A stretch of 64,000 nt of DNA from Panagrolaimus kolymaensis (Eukaryota > Nematoda > Chromadorea > Rhabditida > Panagrolaimidae), in assembly GCA_028622995.1 (NCBI GenBank), contig JAJQJQ010000057.1, positions 1,364,001 to 1,428,000 on the forward strand, written 5' to 3'. Numbering within the stretch: position 1 is the first letter of the stretch; each line of letters begins with the position of its first letter. Shown in pieces: positions 49,845 through 61,528 of the stretch. Under the pieces are notes generated by a model. The model ran no database searches. It saw only the letters and a program-made list of their open reading frames with translations, and was not told the DNA's origin. The translations under genes were made by a program, and so were the position numbers.

Positions 49845-52017
49845 ATGAAGAGACCAGCAGAAGAAGGAGAAGAATGGCACAAGAGGTATCGGGTTGATCC
49901 ATACAATGAAGCACTTGCTGATGGAAAATTTGAACTACGCCTGCTAATACCTACGAAAGCTGGTGGCGCTGTTATTGGAAGAAATGGTGGCTATATTAAA
50001 AGTCTTCGTGAAATGGTTTGCTACTTTTTCTTCTTATATTTTCCTCAAATCCTTCTTACCCATTGTGGTAAAACACACGGTATTATACATGGGGAATTTT
50101 TTGAGGCTTTGTTTAAGTTTTTTTTATACCCTTATGTTACTTTTTAGTATGATGCAACTATTTCGATTCTTCCTGACGATAACAGAAAATGTCCTGAACG
50201 GTAAAATCATCTTTTCTTTCTCAAACATATTTGCAACCTTTAATTTTTCAGAGTATTAAGTATGATCGTGCATCTCAAGAAAATGGAAAACTGCTTTACC
50301 GATATCTTGGTCAAATTGGCAGAGGTAAGCTCGCTCTCAACCTTATTATAAATTTTTATTATCTTAAATTTTAGGAACAACGCCGTGAAAAAACGTCTCA
50401 CTTGGATGTTCGGATGCTAGTGCACCATTCTCATGCTGGTGCGATTATTGGCAGAGGTGGATCAAAAATAAAAGAACTCCGTGAACAAACTCAAGCTCAA
50501 ATAAAGGTTCATCAAGAATGCTGTCCTGGTTCCACAGATCGTATTGTTCAAGTTAATACTTCGCAAGAAAATATGCCAAATGCTGTTAAAGCTTTAATTG
50601 ATTTTATGAGAGAAGTTTGTTTTTTGCTTTTCTTCTTTTAACATTCAATTTGTTTTTTTTAGATTCCTATCAAAGGTCCGCAAAAACTTTACTATTCAAT
50701 TGCTTATGATCCACGAATGGAGTATGGCGGTTATGGGCTAACTACAAATGTCAAAGTGACCAAAGGAAAAGAGAACAAGCGAGAATATGAAAACAACGAC
50801 GTTGAATGTTCTGTGGATGTTGGAGCTCGTAATCGTGGTAAAACTGATGAAGGTGTACTAAGATCAACTGGTCCAGCCATAGCTGCTAAATTTCAAAAAG
50901 GTGGTAGTAATAATAATAAATCAATTATCGGATCTGCTATCGTAAGTTATTTTTAGTTTCTTCATACTCTAATACATTTTTGGTTTTTAGGACTCATCTA
51001 AGGATGCTAGAGCTCGTGCTTGTACAAAATGGGTTAAAGAAGTGTTTTCTATGGAATTCAAAGAAATTAGAAAAGAATTTATTTCAACTATAAAGCCATA
51101 CGTTTCATCGGGTTCTTGTGATGCCTTTTCTGAACATTTTGATCTTAACAGATATGATGATGTCAAATGTCTCGATAGCAGCCGAGTCAAACTCAAGTCC
51201 AGTCCTGGTGGTATTGACTACATCCATGCAAGCTTCGTTCAAGTTCATTCTAATCTCGTTTATGTCTGCACTCAAGAGCCACTTTCAAACACAATAGAAC
51301 ATTTCTGGTTGATGGTAATTCAAGAGAAATCCAAGGTTGTTCTTCAGTTACGTGATTTCGTTAAAGACAAAAAAGAAAGATTCAATGAATATTACCCTCA
51401 AGCTGCTGATGGCGTTGATTGGAAATCATATGGTGCGGTTCAAGTTCGTGTTTTGGAACGTACGACAAATTATGCAGGAATGGAAAAGGTAACGAAGTCT
51501 AAAATGCAAATAAAACTCGAGGATAAAGAAAATATTCATGATCTGACTCATATCTTTTGTTATAAGTGGCCTGATCATCTTGTTGCTGAATCCGTTGCTA
51601 CATGTCGTGAAGTTCGGAATCTGGTTCATCGAACATATGAAAAGAAACCCATCATCACTCATTGCTCTGCTGGTATAGCTCAAACTGGAACTTTTGTTAT
51701 GATTGAATTGTATGCACTTTAATTAACTTATATTATATTTTTTTATGGTTTTTAGAGTATGTCATCGACTCCTGTCAAAGCATGATGCTGATTTTCGAAT
51801 GATTGACCTTGTTAAAGAACTTCGTGATCAACGTTTTGGCGCAATTCAAAATGATCAACAATATGTTTTCGTATTTCGCTGCGTTCTTGAAATTCTCCTT
51901 GCTGAAGATGCTCTTGCTAAAAGCCCAGAAGTCACCAAATTCATCGAAGATTACGCTGCTTTAATCGAAGAAGAGAAAGCTAAAAAGCTTATAAAAATGA
52001 AAAATAACTTTATTTAA
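49845..52017 (+). CDS. chimeric protein: two hnRNP K-type KH domains joined to a degenerate tyrosine phosphatase domain
   Basis: The exons are 49845..50015, 50148..50200, 50252..50324, 50375..50614, 50663..50941, 50991..51709 and 51756..52017, giving 598 residues in one open frame. KH1 (about 28-98) has the GRNG loop at 45-48 and KH2 (about 108-182) has GRGG at 125-128. The N-terminus (MKRPAEEGEEWHKRYRVDPY) is that of hnRNP K (HRPK-1). Instead of KH3, a linker leads to a PTP domain from about 275: NRYDDVKCLDSSRVKL, CTQEPLSNTIEHFWLMV, YKWPDHLV and HCSAGIAQTGTFV. The P-loop keeps Cys497 but has Gln503 in place of the catalytic Arg, so it is probably a pseudophosphatase that still binds phosphotyrosine weakly or acts as a scaffold. 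EGG-4/EGG-5 are nematode pseudophosphatases, a precedent. The phases at the KH-PTP junction (50941/50991) are compatible. Confidence 0.8.
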
Positions 52018-52497
52018 TTTGTAAAATTTTTATTCTTGTATTTTCAATAAATTAACCATTGTATTTCTTGTGTTATTGTAATTTTCTCTTGTATGAGAGA
52101 GAGAGCGAAATATCTAATGGGTGAACTCATAATAAGTAAACGCTGGCCATGATCGATAGGTTTAGAAACCTTCCTAATTATGAAAAAAACAGTTTCATGT
52201 CAAAAATGTTGCAAAGTTTAAAAAATATTTGTAAATTGAGCCATTGGATCAAAAACCGATAGAAGCTAAATCAACGAAGGGAAAATCTTTGGCAAAAATG
52301 GCACAGCTTTTGTAAATAACATATGCTGATTGATTTGATTTTTGAGGGTGAATGGATAAAGATTCTGGGCCCTTCATTTAGACAAGCGTCACTGCAACAA
52401 AAGGCAAAAGTGGTAAAAAAAGTTACGTCATTTTTAGAATTATTACAAAGAAACCCAAATGGCCTTTTGCTTTCAACTCAGGGATTACCGTCCTTAT
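52018..52497. other. intergenic region left of the tandem array
   Basis: It contains the 3' UTR of the KH-PTP gene (AATAAA near 52047). An open frame at 52323-52505 runs into the inverted array fragment and is not a gene. Confidence 0.4.
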
Positions 52498-53056
52498 TGG
52501 TTTAACTGGAATTGTTGAAACCGTTAAAAAACTTTTAAACATCCTAACCGGTGGTCTTCTTGGAACTGATTTATTGGATGGCCTTTTAAGTCCTGAAGGT
52601 TTATTATCAAGCATTTTGGGAGATGATGGACTTTTGGGTGGATTATTGGGAAATAATGGCATCTTAGGTGGAGTATTAGGTGGCAGTGAAGGTAATGGTG
52701 GTCTTTTGGGTGGCCTCCTTGGTGGTGGCAGTGGTGGAAGTGGTGGTGGACTTTTAAGTGGCCTCTTAGGTAAAAAATAAATATAATATTGTTTGTATTT
52801 AATAATAATGTTATTAATAATTTATTGTAAATATTACTGTCTCAATTAATAAATCAATCAGCATTCTAAAAAAAAAAAGGGCAATGATATCATCAAAATT
52901 TTCTTTGAAAAAAATAAGTCAGCGACGACGACCACCGACAGACATTTTTTTTTCTCCACCTTTTTGTGCGTTATCTTCCTTTCTCTCTTTTCTGTATATC
53001 TATGGTTGAAAAAGAAAGAGAGTGAACAACTAAATAAAAAAAAACACAAACGCATC
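52498..53056 (+). repeat. truncated inverted copy of part of the 4.1 kb unit
   Basis: This 559-base segment is the reverse complement of 54820-55378, covering the 3' end of the GLLGG gene and its downstream flank. It ends exactly where the first direct unit begins. It differs from the direct copies at several sites, for example AAGGGCAATG in place of AAGTGCAATG, so it is older than the direct duplications. The plus-strand frame 52501-52780 encodes the C-terminal GLLGG part without a start and is a pseudogene fragment. Confidence 0.85.
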
Positions 53057-53109
53057 CATTAATATGTTAAACCAGAAATTTTAATAAGCCAAAAAAATCA
53101 AAAATTTTG

Positions 53110-53259
53110 TGTTGTTGTTGTTGGGGTGGTTGTTGTTGTTGGGGTGGTTGTTGTTGTTGGGGTGGTTGTTGTTGTTGTTGTTGTTCACCGGGTTTCGAAC
53201 CCAGCGAAAATTCTACAACGTATTGCAAAAATTCCACTGCGCGACGAAACCCGATAATA
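53110..53259 (-). repeat. tRNA-like head with CAA-rich variable tail (SINE-like), unit 1
   Basis: On the minus strand a segment with an A-box-like CGCGCAGTGG and a B-box-like GGGTTCGAAACCC in a good T-arm stem (CTGGG/CCCGG) is followed by (CAACAACAACAACCACCC)n. Acceptor-stem pairing is absent, so it is not a working tRNA. A pol III-type head with a simple tail is the usual layout of tRNA-derived SINEs. The tail length differs between units (three, four and fewer repeats). Equivalent copies are at 57238-57405 and 61384-61528. Confidence 0.4.
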
Positions 53260-54664
53260 TAGCAACAACTTTTTTGGACTATATGAAAGTGTACTTTTTG
53301 TTGAATTTTCAATTAAATTTTCAATTTTTTTGGACAATTTTGAAAGAAATTAAAATAGTGGATTACCTAATTCATTTATTATATATTTTTACTCATGTTT
53401 TTCAATCCATTTTCTTCCCAACTAATTATTCAATGAAGTTAGTTAGGAATATTTAAATTTAATGTTTTTCACTTAAAGAAACCTTTTTTAAAGTTAATGC
53501 TTTGGCAAAAATCAAAAAATTCCAAAATTAATTTTTCTGTTTTTAAAATTTTGTTGATTAATTATTTTACTAAATATTCGAACTCCACTTTTTTTTTTCA
53601 ATCATTGAGCTCATCAACAAGATATTTGGGTTTTAAATAAATGAATAACATTAAAAAATTAATTTGCTGAATCACGTTTTGAGTTACGGTGTTCAATAAA
53701 GCAGCATATGGATATTTTTATCCAAATATTTATTATATGATTTTTAAAGATTATTCCCAACAGAGTTTTGAATCGCATACCAATTATGACCTTCAACCAA
53801 CATCCATAATTTATTAACTATCTTTGTAAACGATCACTTCGAGGTGAACGTAACAACTATAAATTGCTTCCAAATCTGCATGATAGGATCCGATTTAAAA
53901 AATATCATTGAAAATGGATGTAAAATTGCATAAACAATAATAAAAATAAAGTACTTTTCCCCTGGAATTTTTTTTCTTATTCAAAACGTTTTTCTTCTTC
54001 ATTTTCTTGCTTCAAAGTTTGATACATGTGTTCATTTAGAACTCAACGTCTGGATATCAAAATTTTTGAATTGCGAAGATTTTTTTATTTTCCAAGTAAT
54101 TTTTGTTTATTTTTTTAACCATGAAAATGTAAGTCAAAGGTAACTCACTCACTCAATTAAAGAGATTTGAAATTTCAAAGTGATCGTGTTCAACGTGTCC
54201 TATTTTTTTGTTCAAAGCCACATAGCTCGATCAGAGCCTTTTCTTTCACTAAACAAAAATTGATCGAATTTTTGTAGAATTTTATGTGATTTATCACATC
54301 TGATAAACAAAATTTTTTTAATGTTTCATTACTTATGACTTTGGAATTTATTTTCCTTTATCAAAGCATTATTTTTTGCTTTAAGTGAAAAAACATTAAT
54401 TTTAATTATCTTCCAAATCGACCTGATAGAATCGGATTCTAAAAATATCATTGAAAATGGATGTATAAATGCTTTGAATTTTAATAACCAAACAAAAATA
54501 AATGAATCATCGATGATTGATTCAATTAATTATCAAATTATTCTAATCATCCAAACACCTGTATCTAATTTATTAATAAAAAACCTCATAGGTATTGGTA
54601 GCGGCATCCACATCCACATTGCATTATCAACAAAAAAATCATTATTACTTTTTTCTAAATATTT

Positions 54665-54769
54665 GTTTCGCTTAAAGCAAAACTTTCCAAAATTTATTTT
54701 AATTTTTCCAAAGCCACTTTAAAAAGAGCTGGAATTTAATTATTACCTCAAACTTTGGGTAATTAAACC
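54665..54769 (-). ncRNA. spliced-leader RNA (SL1-like), unit 1
   Basis: On the minus strand it begins GGTTTAATTACCCAA, then AGTTTGAG and the splice donor GTAATAATT. The 23-base leader equals C. elegans SL1 except for one extra A after ACCCAA. The leader pairs with the sequence after the donor (AATTACC with GGTAATAATT, then AAATTCC with GGTTT), giving stem-loop I. An Sm-binding site AATTTTGG lies at 54687-54694, followed at once by a 7-bp hairpin GTTTTGC-TTTA-GCGAAAC. Total length is about 105 bases, as in known SL RNAs. The SL RNA donates its leader to mRNAs by trans-splicing. Many genes in this window have matching acceptors before their start codons. Confidence 0.85.
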
Positions 54770-55098
54770 GAAGATAAATAATTTTTCATTCTTTTTCTAT
54801 CAAAATATAAAATAAGGAAGGATGCGTTTGTGTTTTTTTTTATTTAGTTGTTCACTCTCTTTCTTTTTCAACCATAGATATACAGAAAAGAGAGAAAGGA
54901 AGATAACGCACAAAAAGGTGGAGAAAAAAAAATGTCTGTCGGTGGTCGTCGTCGCTGACTTATTTTTTTCAAAGAAAATATTTTGATGATATCATTGCAC
55001 TTTTTTTTTTTAGAATGCTGATTGATTTATTAATTGAGACAGTAATATTTACAATAAATTATTAATAACATTATTATTAAATACAAACAATATTATAT

Positions 55099-56189
55099 TT
55101 ATTTTTTACCTAAGAGGCCACTTAAAAGTCCACCACCACTTCCACCACTGCCACCACCAAGGAGGCCACCCAAAAGACCACCATTACCTTCACTGCCACC
55201 TAATACTCCACCTAAGATGCCATTATTTCCCAATAATCCACCCAAAAGTCCATCATCTCCCAAAATGCTTGATAATAAACCTTCAGGACTTAAAAGGCCA
55301 TCCAATAAATCAGTTCCAAGAAGACCACCGGTTAGGATGTTTAAAAGTTTTTTAACGGTTTCAACAATTCCAGTTAAACCATTTCCAAGTAAACCATTAA
55401 GGATGCTATCAACTTGGAGGAGACCTTTAAGATTGAGATTATTAAGATTGAGGAGGCTTCCAAGATCTTTTAAAAGTTGATCAAGGAGTTTTTGAATATT
55501 GGTGAGAAGATTAGAAACTAAATTTCCAATAGCTTTATCTTGATCAAGCAAAGTCAATGCGTCATTATTGATGATGTCCTAAAATTTAATTATTATTTTT
55601 TATGCTTGCATTGATTTGAACTTACAGCAAGTTGTTTAACAAAATCTCCAAGTTCGGGTGAAAGGTTATTAGCAATTTTTTGTACGCTATCAAGGGTTGA
55701 TCCAACTTTACCTTGAACATCTTCCTTAATGGAATTATATAAATTTGTAAGGTTGACATCTTTTTGTCCGCTAACCCAACCATCAATTTCTTGTAAAATT
55801 TCTGAATGAGTCAAATTTTCATTTGCAAGTAATTTAGATAATTCATCCAATTGAATTTGTGATAAACCGGGAAGTAATTGTTCAAGAATGTTTATGACTT
55901 GATCGAGAAGTACACGAACCACTCGAACTACATCTCCAACAAGGCCATCCAAACCAGCATTAAGGGGCAAAACTTTAAGAATGGATAAAATTCCATCAGG
56001 GCCACCTAATAAACCATCTAATCCACCAGCAAGTCAAGCTGAACCAGATGTATCAGAAGGTAATGATGGAACAGTTACTCCGCCGCCGCTGCCACCAAGA
56101 AGACCTCCAAGTAAATTATCTGTTGGTGCTGCAGAGGAGAATGCACACACAGAAATTAGCACAATAATAAGATATGCTTTGTTAAACAT
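55099..56189 (-). CDS. secreted Gly/Leu-rich GLLGG-repeat protein, unit 1; in-frame TGA
   Basis: The exons are 56189..55626 and 55578..55099 (donor GTAAGT, acceptor TTTTAG), 347 codons in frame. A signal peptide (MFNKAYLIIVLISVCAFSSA) is followed by LLGGLLGGSGGG, a central helical region rich in Leu and Asp (LSQIQLDELSKLLANENLTH) and a C-terminal half of GLLGG-type repeats ending GLLSGLLGKK. Codon 52 is TGA at 56034-56036; downstream there is no in-frame ATG until the second exon is over. A 78-base in-frame removal with weak splice signals (from 56090 down to 56013) could bypass it. The rest of the frame is intact, so the stop is recent, recoded or spliced out. Function unknown; the composition suggests a secreted surface-active or structural protein. 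Confidence 0.65.
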
Positions 56190-57185
56190 TTTTGGATTCA
56201 ATCAAATAAATGATATGAATTTAAAAAAATTGATGCCACTTTTATATTAGCTTTTTTGGTGATTGAACACCATTATTTTGATCAAAAAATAATCAGCCAT
56301 TGTTTTTTTAAACAAAACAAAAAAAAAACATTGCATAAATTAATGTTTTAATAAAACCATTTCAAAGTTGCAAAACAAAAAAAATATGGGATTAAAATTT
56401 AAAAAATTCTAGTCGGTCAATTAAGTTTTTTTCAAAACAGTTGCTGCTGCTTTTTATGAAAAGTTTTCTCAAACTTTTTACTTTCATTAAATTTTTATCT
56501 TTCTTCAAACATTAATTTTTTTTTCTAATTAAAAAACGTTTTTTTCTCGCAATTTCTTGCATCAACGCTTGATGCTTGTGTTTACAAGGAAAATGAAGGC
56601 TTCCAAATCGGCCTGTTAGGATTCGATTTGAAAAATATCATTCAAAATGTATGTAAAATTGCATAAACAATAATAAAAATAAAGTACTTTTCCCCTGGAA
56701 TTTTTTTTCTTATTCAAAACATTTTAAACTAAATTTTGTGTCTCTATGGTTGCTTGATGCAGCAGATAAATAAATGGATCACAGTTGAGATGCTTCTAAC
56801 GGACGGAATACAAAACCTCGTTGGGATTAATTTTAATATATTTAATTAAAAATATTTGGATCAAAAAATCCAAATGTCCAATTCAGGCCCTAATTCAATA
56901 CGATATTCACTAATGTCTTGCCTTAAAGCATGATGCTTGTGTTGATATGTCTGGAAATTGTTTTTTTGCATCTATTTCTGAAATGTCTTGTATTTGCATG
57001 AATTTATTTGAAATAAAATAAATAAAAACAAGAAAAAATAAGATCTGCTGAAGGGGCAAAAAATATTTGTTTCATAATTAAAACTTCAAAAAATATTTCA
57101 ACACTCAACAAACTGTTTTTGGTTTTTTTGTAGTGAAAACATGCATCAAATATGTTTAAAACATTAAAAAGAATTTGTACAATTA
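56190..57185. other. intergenic spacer of unit 1
   Basis: AT-rich. It includes an internal repeat at about 56599-56720 that is related to 53865-53988. No gene is seen. Confidence 0.4.
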
Positions 57186-57237
57186 ATTAATATGTTAAAC
57201 CAGAAATTTTAATAAGCCAAAAAAATCAAAAATTTTG

Positions 57238-57405
57238 TGTTGTTGTTGTTGGGGTGGTTGTTGTTGTTGAGGTGGTTGTTGAGGTGGTTGTTGTTGTTGG
57301 GGTGGTTGTTGTTGTTGTTGTTGTTGTTGTTCACCGGGTTTCGAACCCAGCGAAAATTCTACAACGTATTGCAAAAATTCCACTGCGCGACGAAACCCGA
57401 TAATA
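57238..57405 (-). repeat. tRNA-like head with CAA-rich tail, unit 2
   Basis: Same element as in unit 1, with the longest tail of the three copies and interruptions that change CCACCC to CCACCT. Confidence 0.4.
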
Positions 57406-58810
57406 TAACAACAACTTTTTTGGACTATATGAAAGTGTACTTTTTGTTGAATTTTCAATTAAATTTTCAATTTTTTTGGACAATTTTGAAAGAAATTAAA
57501 ATAGTGGATTACCTAATTCATTTATTATATATTTTTACTCATGTTTTTCAATCCATTTTCTTCCCAACTAATTATTCAATGAAGTTAGTTAGGAATATTT
57601 AAATTTAATGTTTTTCACTTAAAGAAACCTTTTTTAAAGTTAATGCTTTGGCAAAAATCAAAAAATTCCAAAATTAATTTTTCTGTTTTTAAAATTTTGT
57701 TGATTAATTATTTTACTAAATATTCGAACTCCACTTTTTTTTTTCAATCATTGAGCTCATCAACAAGATATTTGGGTTTTAAATAAATGAATAACATTAA
57801 AAAATTAATTTGCTGAATCACGTTTTGAGTTACGGTGTTCAATAAAGCAGCATATGGATATTTTTATCCAAATATTTATTATATGATTTTTAAAGATTAT
57901 TCCCAACAGAGTTTTGAATCGCATACCAATTATGACCTTCAACCAACATCCATAATTTATTAACTATCTTTGTAAACGATCACTTCGAGGTGAACGTAAC
58001 AACTATAAATTGCTTCCAAATCTGCATGATAGGATCCGATTTAAAAAATATCATTGAAAATGGATGTAAAATTGCATAAACAATAATAAAAATAAAGTAC
58101 TTTTCCCCTGGAATTTTTTTTCTTATTCAAAACGTTTTTCTTCTTCATTTTCTTGCTTCAAAGTTTGATACATGTGTTCATTTAGAACTCAACGTCTGGA
58201 TATCAAAATTTTTGAATTGCGAAGATTTTTTTATTTTCCAAGTAATTTTTGTTTATTTTTTTAACCATGAAAATGTAAGTCAAAGGTAACTCACTCACTC
58301 AATTAAAGAGATTTGAAATTTCAAAGTGATCGTGTTCAACGTGTCCTATTTTTTTGTTCAAAGCCACATAGCTCGATCAGAGCCTTTTCTTTCACTAAAC
58401 AAAAATTGATCGAATTTTTGTAGAATTTTATGTGATTTATCACATCTGATAAACAAAATTTTTTTAATGTTTCATTACTTATGACTTTGGAATTTATTTT
58501 CCTTTATCAAAGCATTATTTTTTGCTTTAAGTGAAAAAACATTAATTTTAATTATCTTCCAAATCGACCTGATAGAATCGGATTCTAAAAATATCATTGA
58601 AAATAGATGTATAAATGCTTTGAATTTTAATAACCAAACAAAAATAAATGAATCATCGATGATTGATTCAATTAATTATCAAATTATTCTAATCATCCAA
58701 ACACCTGTATCTAATTTATTAATAAAAAACCTCATAGGTATTGGTAGCGGCATCCACATCCACATTGCATTATCAACAAAAAAATCATTATTACTTTTTT
58801 CTAAATATTT

Positions 58811-58915
58811 GTTTCGCTTAAAGCAAAACTTTCCAAAATTTATTTTAATTTTTCCAAAGCCACTTTAAAAAGAGCTGGAATTTAATTATTACCTCAAACT
58901 TTGGGTAATTAAACC
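58811..58915 (-). ncRNA. spliced-leader RNA (SL1-like), unit 2
   Basis: Identical to the unit 1 copy in leader, donor, Sm site and 3' hairpin. Confidence 0.85.
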
Positions 58916-59244
58916 GAAGATAAATAATTTTTCATTCTTTTTCTATCAAAATATAAAATAAGGAAGGATGCGTTTGTGTTTTTTTTTATTTAGTTGTTCA
59001 CTCTCTTTCTTTTTCAACCATAGATATACAGAAAAGAGAGAAAGGAAGATAACGCACAAAAAGGTGGAGAAAAAAAAATGTCTGTCGGTGGTCGTCGTCG
59101 CTGACTTATTTTTTTCAAAGAAAATATTTTGATGATATCATTGCACTTTTTTTTTTTAGAATGCTGATTGATTTATTAATTGAGACAGTAATATTTACAA
59201 TAAATTATTAATAACATTATTATTAAATACAAACAATATTATAT

Positions 59245-60335
59245 TTATTTTTTACCTAAGAGGCCACTTAAAAGTCCACCACCACTTCCACCACTGCCAC
59301 CACCAAGGAGGCCACCCAAAAGACCACCATTACCTTCACTGCCACCTAATACTCCACCTAAGATGCCATTATTTCCCAATAATCCACCCAAAAGTCCATC
59401 ATCTCCCAAAATGCTTGATAATAAACCTTCAGGACTTAAAAGGCCATCCAATAAATCAGTTCCAAGAAGACCACCGGTTAGGATGTTTAAAAGTTTTTTA
59501 ACGGTTTCAACAATTCCAGTTAAACCATTTCCAAGTAAACCATTAAGGATGCTATCAACTTGGAGGAGACCTTTAAGATTGAGATTATTAAGATTGAGGA
59601 GGCTTCCAAGATCTTTTAAAAGTTGATCAAGGAGTTTTTGAATATTGGTGAGAAGATTAGAAACTAAATTTCCAATAGCTTTATCTTGATCAAGCAAAGT
59701 CAATGCGTCATTATTGATGATGTCCTAAAATTTAATTATTATTTTTTATGCTTGCATTGATTTGAACTTACAGCAAGTTGTTTAACAAAATCTCCAAGTT
59801 CGGGTGAAAGGTTATTAGCAATTTTTTGTACGCTATCAAGGGTTGATCCAACTTTACCTTGAACATCTTCCTTAATGGAATTATATAAATTTGTAAGGTT
59901 GACATCTTTTTGTCCGCTAACCCAACCATCAATTTCTTGTAAAATTTCTGAATGAGTCAAATTTTCATTTGCAAGTAATTTAGATAATTCATCCAATTGA
60001 ATTTGTGATAAACCGGGAAGTAATTGTTCAAGAATGTTTATGACTTGATCGAGAAGTACACGAACCACTCGAACTACATCTCCAACAAGGCCATCCAAAC
60101 CAGCATTAAGGGGCAAAACTTTAAGAATGGATAAAATTCCATCAGGGCCACCTAATAAACCATCTAATCCACCAGCAAGTCAAGCTGAACCAGATGTATC
60201 AGAAGGTAATGATGGAACAGTTACTCCGCCGCCGCTGCCACCAAGAAGACCTCCAAGTAAATTATCTGTTGGTGCTGCAGAGGAGAATGCACACACAGAA
60301 ATTAGCACAATAATAAGATATGCTTTGTTAAACAT
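59245..60335 (-). CDS. secreted Gly/Leu-rich GLLGG-repeat protein, unit 2; same in-frame TGA
   Basis: The exons are 60335..59772 and 59724..59245, the same as unit 1 with the TGA at 60180-60182. The stop is shared with unit 1, so it was present before this duplication and is unlikely to be a sequencing error in one copy. Confidence 0.65.
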
Positions 60336-61383
60336 TTTTGGATTCAATCAAATAAATGATATGAATTTAAAAAAATTGATGCCACTTTTATATTAGCTTT
60401 TTTGGTGATTGAACACCATTATTTTGATCAAAAAATAATCAGCCATTGTTTTTTTAAACAAAACAAAAAAAAAACATTGCATAAATTAATGTTTTAATAA
60501 AACCATTTCAAAGTTGCAAAACAAAAAAAATATGGGATTAAAATTTAAAAAATTCTAGTCGGTCAATTAAGTTTTTTTCAAAACAGTTGCTGCTGCTTTT
60601 TATGAAAAGTTTTCTCAAACTTTTTACTTTCATTAAATTTTTATCTTTCTTCAAACATTAATTTTTTTTTCTAATTAAAAAACGTTTTTTTCTCGCAATT
60701 TCTTGCATCACCGCTTGATGCTTGTGTTTACAAGGAAAATGAAGGCTTCCAAATCGGCCTGTTAGGATTCGATTTGAAAAATATCATTCAAAATGTATGT
60801 AAAATTGCATAAACAATAATAAAAATAAAGTACTTTTCCCCTGGAATTTTTTTTCTTATTCAAAACATTTTAAACTAAATTTTGTGTCTCTATGGTTGCT
60901 TGATGCAGCAGATAAATAAATGGATCACAGTTGAGATGCTTCTAACGGACGGAATACAAAACCTCGTTGGGATTAATTTTAATATATTTAATTAAAAATA
61001 TTTGGATCAAAAAATCCAAATGTCCAATTCAGGCCCTAATTCAATACGATATTCACTAATGTCTTGCCTTAAAGCATGATGCTTGTGTTGATATGTCTGG
61101 AAATTGTTTTTTTGCATCTATTTCTGAAATGTCTTGTATTTGCATGAATTTATTTGAAATAAAATAAATAAAAACAAGAAAAAATAAGATCTGCTGAAGG
61201 GGCAAAAAATATTTGTTTCATAATTAAAACTTCAAAAAATATTTCAACACTCAACAAACTGTTTTTGGTTTTTTTGTAGTGAAAACATGCATCAAATATG
61301 TTTAAAACATTAAAAAGAATTTGTACAATTAATTAATATGTTAAACCAGAAATTTTAATAAGCCAAAAAAATCAAAAATTTTG

Positions 61384-61528
61384 TGTTGTTGTTGTTGGGG
61401 TGGTTGTTGTTGTTGAGGTGGTTGTTGTTGTTGGGGTGGTTGTTGTTGTTGTTCACCGGGTTTCGAACCCAGCGAAAATTCTACAACGTATTGCAAAAAT
61501 TCCACTGCGCGACGAAACCCGATAATAT
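61384..61528 (-). repeat. tRNA-like head with CAA-rich tail, unit 3
   Basis: Same element with the shortest tail of the three. Confidence 0.4.

Larger units (their letters stand above)
53058..57185. repeat. tandem unit 1 (about 4128 bases)
   Basis: Direct unit defined by the ATTAATATGTTAAACCAG start, repeated at 57186 and 61332. Contents, left to right: a CAA/CCACC-type variable repeat (53110-53185), a tRNA-like segment, 1.4 kb of AT-rich spacer with internal repeats, an SL RNA gene (minus), and the GLLGG gene (minus), then spacer. Sequence identity to unit 2 is close to complete; the visible differences are few single bases and the repeat length. Confidence 0.9.
57186..61331. repeat. tandem unit 2 (4146 bases)
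   Basis: This is a full direct copy of the unit. It differs from unit 1 by a longer CAA-rich tail (+18 bases) and a few single bases, for example A for G at 57408 and at 58606, and C for A at 60711. Gene contents and order are the same. Confidence 0.9.

Noticed and set aside
53067..53312. Gln/Pro-rich frame (and the Leu-rich frame on the other strand) repeated in all units
   Set aside because: It is a translation of the CAA-type variable repeat and the tRNA-like segment; no splice structure or conserved non-repeat part.
54474..54722. Identical 82-residue frame in each unit
   Set aside because: Identity is explained by recent duplication; it overlaps the SL RNA gene on the opposite strand and has low-complexity content.
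55981..56250. Pro-rich plus-strand frame opposite the GLLGG gene
   Set aside because: It is the antisense shadow of the Gly-rich coding sequence.
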